Source: Aegilops tauschii subsp. strangulata (lineage: Eukaryota > Streptophyta > Magnoliopsida > Poales > Poaceae). From it: DNA of 64,000 nucleotides. Position 1 is the stretch's first letter, and every line of letters begins with the position of its first letter. The DNA lies in NCBI RefSeq assembly GCF_002575655.3, contig NC_053039.3, positions 215,965,622 to 216,029,621 on the forward strand. The letters run 5' to 3'. The notes under the pieces were generated by a model, which was given only the letters and a program-made list of their open reading frames with translations, was not told where the DNA came from and made no database searches. Made by a program: the position numbers and the translations under genes. Of the stretch, positions 56,275 through 64,000 are shown one piece after another.

Positions 56275-56718
56275 CGTGCTGAATTGATCTTAAAATTGCA
56301 TGAGTTAACTAAGGAAAATATTGAGCGCATGAATGCTAAATATAAACTAGTTGGAGATAAGGGTAGAAAACATGTTGTCTTTGCACCTGGAGATCTTGTT
56401 TGGTTACATTTGCATAAGGATAGGTTTCCTAATTTGCGCAAATCAAAGCTAATGCCACGTGCTGATGGTCCTTTTAAGGTGTTAGAGAAAATAAATGATA
56501 ATGCATATAAACTTGAGCTGCCTGCAGATTTTGGGGTTAGTTCCACTTTTAACATTGCAGATTTGAAGCCTTATTTGGGTGAGGAAGATGAGCTTCCGTC
56601 GAGGACGACTTCATTTCAAGAAGGGATGATGATGAGGACATCAATACCATTGTTACACCCACAGCCCCTACTGCTATACATACTGGGCCAATTACTAGAG
56701 CTCGCGCACGCTAATTAA
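56275..56718 (+). pseudogene. Integrase C-terminal domain of element D
   Basis: In frame with the preceding TAA. It carries FAPGDLVWLHLHKDRFP and RADGPFKVLEKIND (GPY/F-like), then LKPYLGEEDELPSRTTSF. It runs over the PPT-like AAGAAGGGA (56619-56627) into the LTR. A one-base difference there puts the LTR-coded ITRARA tail in another frame. No chromodomain motif is visible. Confidence 0.7.
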
Positions 56719-57540
56719 ATTATCAGGTACTTTCGTTTCTTGGTAATGATTCTAATGTTCATGAGAATATGATGCTGCCTAAATTGGATACATTTGTTTT
56801 GCTTACAAATGAAGGGCCTGGCATGGATAAGAGGGCTGAACACTGGAGCAAGACCAAGCATGGAGATGATGGCATGCGCAAGGAGAACAAGAACGGAGTT
56901 ACAAGTGATGATTTCAGGACTTTCAAGCCACCATAAGGAGTGCAAGAAGCCTTGGACGAAATATACAAAATGCCACTTAATAAATTTCGTCCAGAGGCTA
57001 TTCTAGGTGCTGCGTCACCTTATTATTCGGCCAGGCCCATGTAATTTCGAAATAATTAAGTATAGGCTGTTTTTAGAGTCCGTATGTGTGGGGGAACAAG
57101 AGTCAGGGTTGGCTTCGGACCCCTCCTCCAAGGGCGACGAAATTCCCCCCTCTTCCTCCATATATACAGCCTTTAGGGCGTTGTTTAGACTTTGGGATTC
57201 GTTTAGTTAAAAGTTAGCCATTGCAACTTCGTGTACTTTGTTTGTGTCCAATGACCAGACCAAGACCGCTTCCGGATCCCCACCTTTATCAATACTTCAT
57301 CTATATTCGCAATATTCAGATTGCATTATCATATTCTTTCTTGTTCTTCGATGGCATGCAAGAATAAACCTTCGTGGTCAGGCTAATCGTGCTTCTAGCA
57401 TCGTCGGTAACCTCAGGAGATTGGTTTAGCGATTGCTAAGGTGCAAGATCGTGCACGTTCGTAGTCTGATCGTCAAAGTCGGCTCCACCAAATTGATAGT
57501 TATCATCTCATTGAAAGATCGGGACACCCCGCCTCTATCA
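56630..57540 (+). repeat. 3' LTR of element D (911 bp)
   Basis: Uninterrupted partner of 41856-42676 plus 50594-50685. It shows the empty site of the layer-3 insertion (around 57445) and ends before the duplication GGTTC. Its coding tail has an early in-frame stop (TAA at about 56713). Confidence 0.88.
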
Positions 57541-57593
57541 GGTTCTGGCCAATCAGAACACACGACTCAGATCGCGCGCGCAGCAGGGGGATA

Positions 57594-57965
57594 TCATACG
57601 AAAACAAACATTCGATGGAAACCGGTGAAAACAACGAGAAAAAGATGTTTTGAAGTTTCAAAAAAAATAAAAAAATGCGGGATGTTAAGAGGATGATGTT
57701 TTATTGCCACACAAAATTTCAAGTTGAAACACATTACGAGATGTGAGCTATGAAAAAGACAAAATCAGCGTTGAATAGTGCCGAATAGTAATGTCACTAT
57801 TCAGGGCTGAATTTGTCTTTTTCATAGCTCACATCTCGTAATGTTTTTCAACTTGAAATTTTGTGTCGCAATATAACATCACCTTCTTAACATCCCACAT
57901 TTTTTTAGATTTTTATGAAATTTAAAATATGGTTTCCGTGAAGTTTTCATTGAACATCGGCTTTC
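57594..57965. repeat. Long hairpin (foldback) in the CACTA, about 100-170 bp arms
   Basis: The text from about 57673 to 57769 (ending AAAAAGACAAAATCAGC) is almost the reverse complement of 57805-57906 (starting GCTGAATTTGTCTTTTTC). Arm similarity fades out to about 57594 and 57965. The 35-nt loop holds its own small palindrome (GAATAGT..ACTATTC). It could be a foldback MITE or a source of small RNAs. No clear target duplication seen. Confidence 0.75.
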
Positions 57966-58005
57966 GTGAGTGAACCGTCTGCTATTTGAAAACATTTCGT
58001 GAGAA

Positions 58006-59606
58006 GAATCTCAGTTTTTAAATCCCCGTAAATCCAAAACTAAGACGAAAATCGTGAAACCTGGCATGGTGTCATGACATGGCACTTATATGTCGAGGAA
58101 TTTTTTCCGTCCATTGTGGCGCAAGTTTTATTACAAGCCTCTTACAAACCGGAGCTTCTCTCAAAGAAGCCTCGTGGTTCCGATAGGGAAATGTGTCCCC
58201 CTTGTGGGCGAAACGTAATCACTGCCTCTTTTCGCCTTGTATTTTCTTCTACGGGCAACATGGAACGACATGATATCCGTGTTGAAATTAAACTTATTCA
58301 GGGTTTGTTTGGCCTTTTTATACACTAATTAATTGAGTTTCCTAGGCATTTAATGCCCATAATTCAAATCTGAACTACAAATACATGATCCAGTTGACCA
58401 AAATGGCTAGAAAAATTATACATGTGTCCTTGGGTGCATGTTTAGGTCTCATGCCAGGAATGGGAACGAATTACAACCGTACCGGTGTCATGGCTCGTCC
58501 TCAAACATTTCGAATCTCGGTTTTTAAGTCCCCATAAATCCTAAACTCACCAGAAAGTCATCAAAGGTGGCATGGTGTCACGTCATGGCACATATATGTC
58601 GTGGTAAAAACATTGCCAATTTGGGCCAAGCTTTATTACAAACCGGAGCATGTCGCAAGAACCCTCGTGGTTTCGATAGGGAAACGTGTCCCCTTGTGGG
58701 CCAAACGATAATCACTCCCTCTTCTAGCCTCGTATTTTCTTCTACACGTGACATGGAACAACTGGATATTCGCGCTGAACATTGAAATTATTCAGGGTTC
58801 GTTTGACCTTTTTTATTCATTAATTGAGTTTTCTAGCAATTTCAATGTCCATAATTCAAATCCGAACTACAAATACATGCTCCAGTGCACCAAAATGGCT
58901 AGAAAAAAATGTACATGTTTCCTTGGGGTGCATGTTTAGGTCCCATGGAACGAATGGGAATGAATTTAACCGTCTCGTCGTCCTGGCTTGGCCACAAACA
59001 TTGCGAATCTCGGTTTTTAAATCTCTGTAAATCCAAAACTCACCAGGAAATCATGAAACTTGGCATGGTGTCACTACATGGTACATATAATTGTCCAATT
59101 TGGGCGAAGCTATATTACAAGCCTTTTACAAACCGGAGCCTGTCGCAACCCTCGTGGTTCCGGTAGGGAAACATGCCCCTCTTGTGGGCGAAACGATAAT
59201 CGTTGCCTCTTCTCACCTTGAACTTTGTTTTCTACAGGCAACATAGAATAACAGGAGTGTCGGGCTGAAATTTTTGAAACTGTTCAGGGTTCGTTTGGCC
59301 ATTGTATATATATTACTAATTACTAAGTTTTCTATGCATTTAATGTAGTCCATAATTCAAATTTGAACTACAACCACATGCTCCAGTGAAGCAAAATGGG
59401 TGGGAAATCGTACATGTGTCATCGGGTGCATGTTTAGGTCTCATTTCAGGAATGGGAATGAATTACAAACTTGTCGTCGTCCTGAAAAATTGAGAATCTC
59501 GGTTTTTAAATCCCAGTAAATCAAAAAGTAACCCAAAAACATGAAACTTGGCATGGTTTCATGACATGGCACATATATGCCGTGGTAAAAAAATCATCTA
59601 GTTTGA
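58006..59606 (+). repeat. About 490-bp tandem repeat, 3.2 copies
   Basis: GAATCTCGGTTTTTAAAT-type starts at 58006, 58512, 59005 and 59494 (periods about 506, 493 and 489). Shared phrases: GGCATGGTGTCA, CCTCGTGGTTCCGATAGGGA, GGGCGAAACG, TTCAGGGTTCGTTTG. Copies differ at many sites, so the array is old. Small frames in it are not genes. Confidence 0.85.
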
Positions 59607-59746
59607 GAAGAGGCGCACACATTAGTAGCCAAGGAAGTCCTTTTTGAAACAAAAAGCTGACACGTTAATATCGCAAACGGTTGTATTATATTAACCGTGT
59701 CGAAATTTAACCATACTCGGTCGCATGCGTGCAACTGTTTGATTAG

Positions 59747-59890
59747 ACGGGACGAGCGCGAGAAGTTCGCCATGCAGGCTCGACGGGACGCGTGCGAGCA
59801 GTCCGCCGCGTAGGCTCGACGGTACGCGTGCATCCTGTCCACCTCGCAGGTTCGACAGGACACGTGCGAGCAGCAAGGCCGCCCATGCTC
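59747..59890 (+). repeat. 36-bp GC-rich minisatellite, four copies
   Basis: Unit GGGACGCGTGCGAGCAG.. to ..GGCTCGAC, 36 bp, repeated four times with changes. Being a multiple of three it gives a 12-residue repeat (LLARVPSSLRGG-like) on the minus strand, with no other sign of a gene. Confidence 0.8.
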
Positions 59891-60256
59891 ACCGGGAAGC
59901 GAGCTCTTTGACCTCCATGTACCAGCCGCCGCCCGCCTCGCTCACAACTTCTCCATTAATGGGTTAATTAAAGCACCTGGACGGAGGGTGTTTGCTTGTG
60001 ATCCCATGGTAGCATTTGCTTTGTTCGTGTTTTCAACTCGTATTCCGCCCTAATTTAAATTGCCATATAGGGCAACGGATAATACGACCACAAATAAAAT
60101 GGCAACGGATAATACGACGACAAATTTACAACGGCGCAGATAATAATTGTCTTACATATTCCGGATAATTTAAAATGCCACATGCGGCAAAGCCCGGAAG
60201 ACACAGGGGCAAGAGAAGAAGGAAATTGCAGACAACGATCTGGGCCGCCACTATCT

Positions 60257-60877
60257 CTACTTGTCGATGGATCGCCGGGCGGCGAAATCCTCCAACTCCT
60301 TCTTCAATTCCTCACGACTTTGCTTGAAAGCAGCCACAGATTCCTCCACCTCCTGCTTGCGCTCGATCCGGAGCTTCCTTATGCCACCCATCAATTCCTC
60401 GACGACCGCTTTCAGCGTCATCTCCAAGGCACTTCTCTGCTCATGCAGCATCTTCCAGCCGGCGGCCTCCTCCTCCTTATCGGCGACCAACTTGAGGAGC
60501 TTCGCATTGTTACCCATGAGTTGCTCGACGAGGTCGGTCGCCTTGTCAACCAAGGCATCACTGATCTTGATCAGCTTCATCAAGCCGTCGACCAGCTCCT
60601 GCTGCTTACTGACGCCAGCGAGAATGTCATCATTGCCGGCGAAGGACTTCAGGAATGCCGGCTCGTCGCGGTGGCCAACGCCACGAATGCGCTTGTGAGA
60701 GCCCTCGCTTGCCCGTGAGAGCTCGTTCGAGGGCTCCGCGGCGCGTCGGGACATCTCTGCTGCGGCTGCGGCTTCGCGGCGGGACCTCTCTAGTGCTTCC
60801 GCGGCCTTGGTCTTTGCTGCCCGGTTATATGTCCATCCTAAACTCCTCCTACTGGTCATGGCGGAAGGACTTGACAT
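60257..60877 (-). CDS. Intact 206-aa coiled-coil protein in the CACTA
   Basis: Complete frame on the minus strand. The ATG at 60877 (MSSPSAMTSRRSLGW) has a poor context; the next, at 60859, has CCGCCATGA and may be the real start (M7). A TATA box lies 61-68 nt upstream of the first ATG. The N-terminus is Arg/Ala-rich and helical (NRAAKTKAAEALERSRREAA), with a KRIRG basic patch. From about residue 90 to the end it is a long charged helix with heptads of Leu/Val (ALVDKATDLVEQL, KELEDFAARR), probably a dimerising coiled coil. No known domain. It lies near the right end of the CACTA and might be an accessory DNA-binding protein of a TnpA-like kind, or a captured gene. Both are guesses. GC content is higher than that of its surroundings. 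Confidence 0.65.
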   Translation of the reverse strand: MSSPSAMTSRRSLGWTYNRAAKTKAAEALERSRREAAAAAEMSRRAAEPSNELSRASEGSHKRIRGVGHRDEPAFLKSFAGNDDILAGVSKQQELVDGLMKLIKISDALVDKATDLVEQLMGNNAKLLKLVADKEEEAAGWKMLHEQRSALEMTLKAVVEELMGGIRKLRIERKQEVEESVAAFKQSREELKKELEDFAARRSIDK

Positions 60878-60937
60878 AAAAAACCAGTTTTGTGGGTGAT
60901 GAGGAGAGGAACTATGAAGTAATTTCAGAGTGGGTGG

Positions 60938-60945
60938 TTTTTATA
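60938..60945 (-). promoter_or_regulatory. TATA box of the coiled-coil gene
   Basis: The minus strand reads GGCTATAAAAACCACC. Expected transcription start near 60910, giving a 5'UTR of only about 30-50 nt. Confidence 0.6.
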
Positions 60946-61533
60946 GCCCGGTGCTAAGTGTGAACACATATTAGTTTGATAGTTGTGAACATATTTGTAA
61001 TTACTTATTGCATTGTAATCAGCAATGTGACGAGAAACAAGGTCAAAATTTGTTGATGGTTGAAGGTTGACCACGTGGTTGCTCGCCGTTGAGGCGGCCG
61101 CGGCACCCTCCGCTCCGGCGTCCCTGCGCGCGCTCTGCTCGCCATTGAGGCAAAGTTACAATGGCAATGGTTAACAGTTCTTAATAATTGTCTTACATAT
61201 TCAGGATAATTTAAAATGTCAAATGCGGCAAGGCCCAAAACACTCACGACCTACATATGCATACAATTATAATAAAATATAAGCTAAAAGGCTGAGCTGG
61301 CGGCCTTCCAACGATGGTCTTCTCGGACTCCATGATCAGCATAGCACCCTTGCGGTCGTTCACTCCAAGTGTCCCGACCCGCCTCCGTCTACGGAGCTGC
61401 TGGCGCTGGGAGGCTCTTGGGGCTGCTGGGCCACTTCCAGAAGAGCTTGACAGCGTGCAATCGCGTGCATGACAACTCCGCGGAACCGCTCCATTTCCAT
61501 GTCTCTGGCCTGGTAGCAAATTCCGTCGATCAC

Positions 61534-62037
61534 CTACATCCTCAAGATATCACGTTGGCGATGTTCTACTTCATCGGGGACGTCAACTCTGCCAAGGATG
61601 CGCTCGAGCCTCGCCACCACATCATCGGGATCGAGATTGACAAGGCCGCCGCGGACAATGATGAAGACGCAGGCTGCCTTTGTCTTGACTGAATCGCAGA
61701 GGTCCTCTGTCCATTCCTTGCGGGGCATCAGGCTTTCGATGAGCACTGGTGACGGCGGCTCTTCGGGTGGGTCGTCGATCATGCCGCCGAGCAGCTCTGG
61801 ATCTTTTGCACGGTGGATGGCGAACTGCTCATCACACCTCCTCTGCAATATGTCGATTGTGCTCCCAAGGACTGTGATGCCGATATCGCTGCTGATGGGC
61901 CATGGTGCCTACACCGGCCGATGAAGCTCTTGCTCCCCGACCTGCTCCGGCTCATTCTCCTCGCCGAAGATGTAACGCAGGTAGGCGTTGACGTCGAAGC
62001 TTTGGTCGTTGCCTGGGATGCTTGGAATAACTAATGG
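61534..62037 (-). pseudogene. Broken hypothetical ORF near the right end of the CACTA
   Basis: On the minus strand, one frame reads PGNDQSFDVNAYLRYIFGEE from about 62010, then a TAG near 61911-61913, then continues in the same frame as the 104-codon stretch QRRCDEQFAIHRAKDPELLGG (61848) to a stop at 61534. Codon use and the high GC fit coding DNA. A segment with RKEWTEDLCDSVKTKAACVFIIV looks folded. No domain is recognised. It is on the same strand as the coiled-coil gene 650 bp downstream and could be an upstream exon or a separate dead gene. Confidence 0.4.
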
Positions 62038-62175
62038 TAGATGGGTGAGGACTAGATCTTCGTAGAGTGTCGCTGCGGTGCGTTGCCGCCTGGGTTATAT
62101 GCAGCAAGCCGTTAGCTGGTGGCAGGAAACCGGTGAGGGAATAGGCGTGGATTTTACAATTCACCCATGTGGAGT

Positions 62176-62225
62176 GCGGGAAGCATTCGCTGGAGCGCGG
62201 GAAGCATTCGCTGGAGCGCGGGAAG
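62176..62225 (+). repeat. 21-bp direct repeat, about 2.5 copies
   Basis: GCGGGAAGCATTCGCTGGA repeated in tandem. Confidence 0.8.
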
Positions 62226-62439
62226 ACTAAGTGGAGCACACACACAACCAGAATACCATATCCGGTGCCACGTGTTATTTATCACACAAGAACATAAGGA
62301 AACGTATGTGTAACTTACTAATCATCGCACACGAGTACTCGCAGACGCATCGTGTGTGATACTCCTAGCCACCACAAGCAACTAGTTTGCATTTTTCAAA
62401 TTTTTTTGTACACACAGAACACGCGAACTAATTGTATTA

Positions 62440-62800
62440 ACCGTCTGTGTTGTAATTTCTCATGGCAAACAGTTCATCCGAGTGGGTTGTTTGCCACGTA
62501 TCACACACATCTTCTTAAGTTGAACCATTTCTGTTGCGTTCGCTAATCGAGAATAGTTCGTCCGAGTGAACCGTATGCCCTATATCACACACACCTTGAT
62601 TTCGCTAACCGTTTATGTTGCACTACCTAATAGAAAACGGTTCATCGGAGCGAACTGTATGTCGTATATCGCACACACATTGATATGGCTGCCCGTTTTT
62701 GTTGTTCTGCCTCATCGCAAACAGTTCGAATGGGTTAACCGTGTGCCCTGAATCGCACACGCAACTAAAATCTGAACCGTGTTTGATGGCTCCGCCATCG
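62440..62800 (+). repeat. About 85-bp subterminal repeats at the right end of the CACTA
   Basis: Four diverged copies of a unit with GCAAACAGTTCATCCGAGTG-type text, then ..CCGTATGCC..TATATCACACACA, then an AACCGT box. They match the phrase style of the left subterminal region. Confidence 0.7.
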
Positions 62801-62879
62801 CAAACGTTTTGCACCTTTTTGACGGGTTTTTTACATCCCCATAAGTGATTAATGCATCACACACAGTTTCATCAAAGGG

Positions 62880-62921
62880 TCTCTGATCGTAGTGTCGCGT
62901 TAGCAGCATCCTACAGTAGTG
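62880..62921 (-). repeat. Right terminus of the CACTA element
   Basis: The minus strand starts CACTACTGTAGGATGCTGC at 62921 and is followed outside by TSD AAG (62922-62924). Confidence 0.6.
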
Positions 62922-62924
62922 AAG

Positions 62925-63490
62925 GGGTAACATCCCAAAGCTTAGAGCCAGAACTCCAAGCACAAGATCATCATATACTGGCGACTTAAAGTCCAAAGCC
63001 AGGCCGGGTTAAAAAAACTCCGAATAGATTCATATATGAACCGTAAGGCAACATGGCCCTAATCAGTGTTCGACCATATAGCAAATGGCAACAAAAGATG
63101 AATCTCAAAAAATAGTCAAAGCAAATATAAGGCAGAAAAAACCAAGGCATTCATAGGCTGCCAGGCCTCAATTTCAAGTGCTATTCAAGGGCCGCACAAC
63201 CACTGAGTTAAACCTTAATTCAAACCCGTAAGCCGGACCTCACATGACCAATCGCGTTTTAACTTTGACAAATTCAAGGTCTTCATAACATTGATTGTCA
63301 AGAGTACGGCGAGTCATTCCAGGATTACCTGGTCGGAGTGGCACGCAAACAAAGGCAGGATAACCCAGATTTTCGGTGAATACACCTGGCGTCCAAGCCT
63401 ATTACAAGGGACAACAAAGCTCTTGTTCATTAACAAGGAGCCCCCAAGTAATATTTTATTCTAGGCGTATAAGCCGGAATAGTAGGGTAG
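62925..63490. other. Layer-0 sequence right of the CACTA
   Basis: No gene seen. Phrases such as GGCCGGGTTAA, GTAAGCCGGACC and GAGCCCCCAAGTAAT match the style of the layer-0 repeat left of 20531. Confidence 0.5.
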
Positions 63491-64000
63491 TGATACGTCT
63501 CCAACGTATCTATAATTTATGAAGTATTCATGTTGTTATTTTATCATTCTTGGATGTTTTACAATCATTCTATAGCAACTTTATATCATTTTTGGGACTA
63601 ACCTATTGACCCAGTGCCCAGTGCCAGTTGCTGTTTTTTTCTTGTTTTTTACATTGTAGGAAATCACTATCAAACGGAGTCCAAACATCGCGAAACGTCT
63701 TGTGGATTTATTTGGACCAGAAGACCACCATTGGGCCAGAGCTGCACCTGGGGGGTGCCCCGATGGGGGCACAACCCACCAGGGCGCGCCTGGGCCCCTA
63801 GGCACACCTGGTGGGTTGTGCTCACCTCGGTGGCCTCCTGTACCCCTTCTTTCTACTATAAATTCCCAACTATACCGAAACCCCTCGGGGTTAACCTAGA
63901 TTAGAAGTTCTGCTGCCGCAAGGCTCTGTAGCCACCGAAAACCAATCTAGACCCTTTCCGGCACCCTGCCGGAGAGGGAATCATCTCCCGTGGCCATCCT
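63491..64000 (+). mobile_element. Start of another Athila-type LTR, plus strand, cut by the window edge
   Basis: Begins TGATACGTCTCCAACGTATC, the same start as the layer-3 LTR but diverged. Both share GGGACTAACCTATTGACCCAG and, near the edge, a GGCACCCTGCCGGAG-type phrase. No polypurine tract precedes it, so it is a 5' LTR or a solo LTR of a plus-strand element. Confidence 0.75.

Larger units (their letters stand above)
41856..57540 (+). mobile_element. Element D: CRM/Reina-type chromovirus, carrying a nested element in its 5' LTR
   Basis: LTRs start TGATGAGGACATC and end GCCTCTATCA, with duplications GGTTC at 41851-41855 and 57541-57545. Without the nested element (42677-50588) it is about 7.8 kb: LTR 913 bp, primer site, leader, gag, protease, RT, RNase H, integrase, LTR 911 bp. 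The LTR holds a coding tail with QITRARA. The integrase frame runs into the LTR, a trait known for CRM elements. Its LTRs differ more than those of the nested element, consistent with nesting order. Stops and frameshifts disable gag and pol. Confidence 0.88.
20534..62921. mobile_element. CACTA (DTC) transposon, non-autonomous, about 12 kb net, split by two LTR elements
   Basis: The left end starts CACTGG and the right end finishes AGTAGTG (CACTACT on the minus strand). A 3-bp duplication AAG lies at 20531-20533 and 62922-62924. The flanks on both sides belong to the same layer-0 repeat. Both subterminal regions (20750-21200 and 62270-62880) are full of TCACACAC/TCGCACACGG phrases, as expected of CACTA subterminal repeats bound by the transposase. 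Net length is 42,388 bp minus two nested elements (14,639 and 15,685 bp plus 10 bp of duplications). I recognise no TNP2-type transposase, so it is probably non-autonomous. It carries a spliced B3-like gene, a coiled-coil gene and several tandem arrays. The two ends are not clean inverted repeats, which lowers confidence. Confidence 0.65.
7179..63490. mobile_element. Layer 0: oldest repeat, host of all later insertions, carrying a PF04195-like gene
   Basis: After removal of element B and the CACTA, the flanks share one style: GCCGG/TTAA-rich text, recurrent TAGCCCCCAAG-type phrases (about 18730, 18806, 18954) and matching phrases at 63001-63470. Segments are 7179-8516, 16651-20533 and 62922-63490. 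Neither terminus is visible because both sides are bordered by Athila LTRs. The gene inside it is spliced. Some Gypsy elements of the Tat lineage carry such genes antisense to their own polyprotein, so the host may be one of those. That is an inference; no gag or pol of its own is in the window. Confidence 0.5.

Noticed and set aside
57709..57866. MicroRNA gene at the hairpin
   Set aside because: Arms are too long and too perfect for a typical plant miRNA precursor, and no mature sequence can be named; kept as a foldback repeat.
59747..59890. CRISPR-like array because of regular 36-bp units
   Set aside because: Units are contiguous, with no spacers, and this is a plant genome.
60182..60718. 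Leu-rich 178-codon frame on the plus strand
   Set aside because: Exact antisense of the coiled-coil gene at 60257-60877; the minus strand has the TATA box and better context.
1..64000. tRNA or rRNA genes
   Set aside because: The tRNA-like stretches seen (5628, 37442, 48901, 50688) are only 10-17 nt and sit at LTR borders as primer sites.

Overview
The window is a stack of nested plant transposable elements. Several features point to a large, repeat-rich grass genome of the wheat tribe (Triticeae): Athila-lineage Gypsy elements whose LTRs start TGATACGTCTCC or TGATACGTCCAT, centromeric-type chromoviruses, a SIRE/Maximus-like Copia element, and a large CACTA transposon with tandem repeats. Family assignment is from protein motifs and remembered family traits, not from a search. 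No intact ordinary host gene, rRNA, tRNA or CRISPR array is visible.

Layout, oldest layer outwards. Layer 0 (7179-63490) is an old repeat carrying a multi-exon gene with a 'putative gypsy type transposon' (PF04195-like) domain, its own TATA box and a 5'UTR intron. Layer 1 insertions: (a) element A, an Athila-type Gypsy element on the minus strand (1-7178, left end outside the window); (b) element B, a chromovirus (8517-16650, duplication GGTGT) that splits the coding sequence of the layer-0 gene; (c) a CACTA transposon (20534-62921, duplication AAG), about 12 kb once later insertions are subtracted; (d) the first 510 bp of another Athila-type LTR (63491-64000). Layer 2, inside the CACTA: a 14.6-kb Copia element (24313-38951, minus, duplication AGTAC) sitting in a 77-bp tandem repeat, and a second chromovirus, element D (41856-57540, plus, duplication GGTTC). 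Layer 3, inside the 5' LTR of element D: a 7.9-kb non-autonomous LTR element (42677-50588, minus, duplication CAACG). It encodes only one uninterrupted 632-residue protein with a CCHC zinc knuckle and has no pol.

Almost every autonomous polyprotein is broken by frameshifts and in-frame stops. Most of the stops are CGA, CAG or CAA codons turned into TGA, TAG or TAA, as expected of old methylated DNA. Two reading frames stand out as intact: the 632-residue protein of the layer-3 element (46903-48801) and a 206-residue coiled-coil protein near the right end of the CACTA (60257-60877), which has a well placed TATA box. The CACTA also carries a spliced gene with a B3-like segment, but no recognisable transposase. 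The Copia element has a long third ORF behind pol, preceded by its own TATA box and telo-box, as if it were an independent transcription unit.

Unusual structure includes a template-switch scar in the reverse transcriptase of element B, loss of the end of its 5' LTR together with the primer binding site, LTRs packed with a GGGTGCCCGG motif, five copies of a polypurine-tract-like 13-mer in the layer-3 element, a long near-perfect hairpin (57594-57965), and tandem repeats of 36, 64, 77, about 85 and about 490 bp inside the CACTA.
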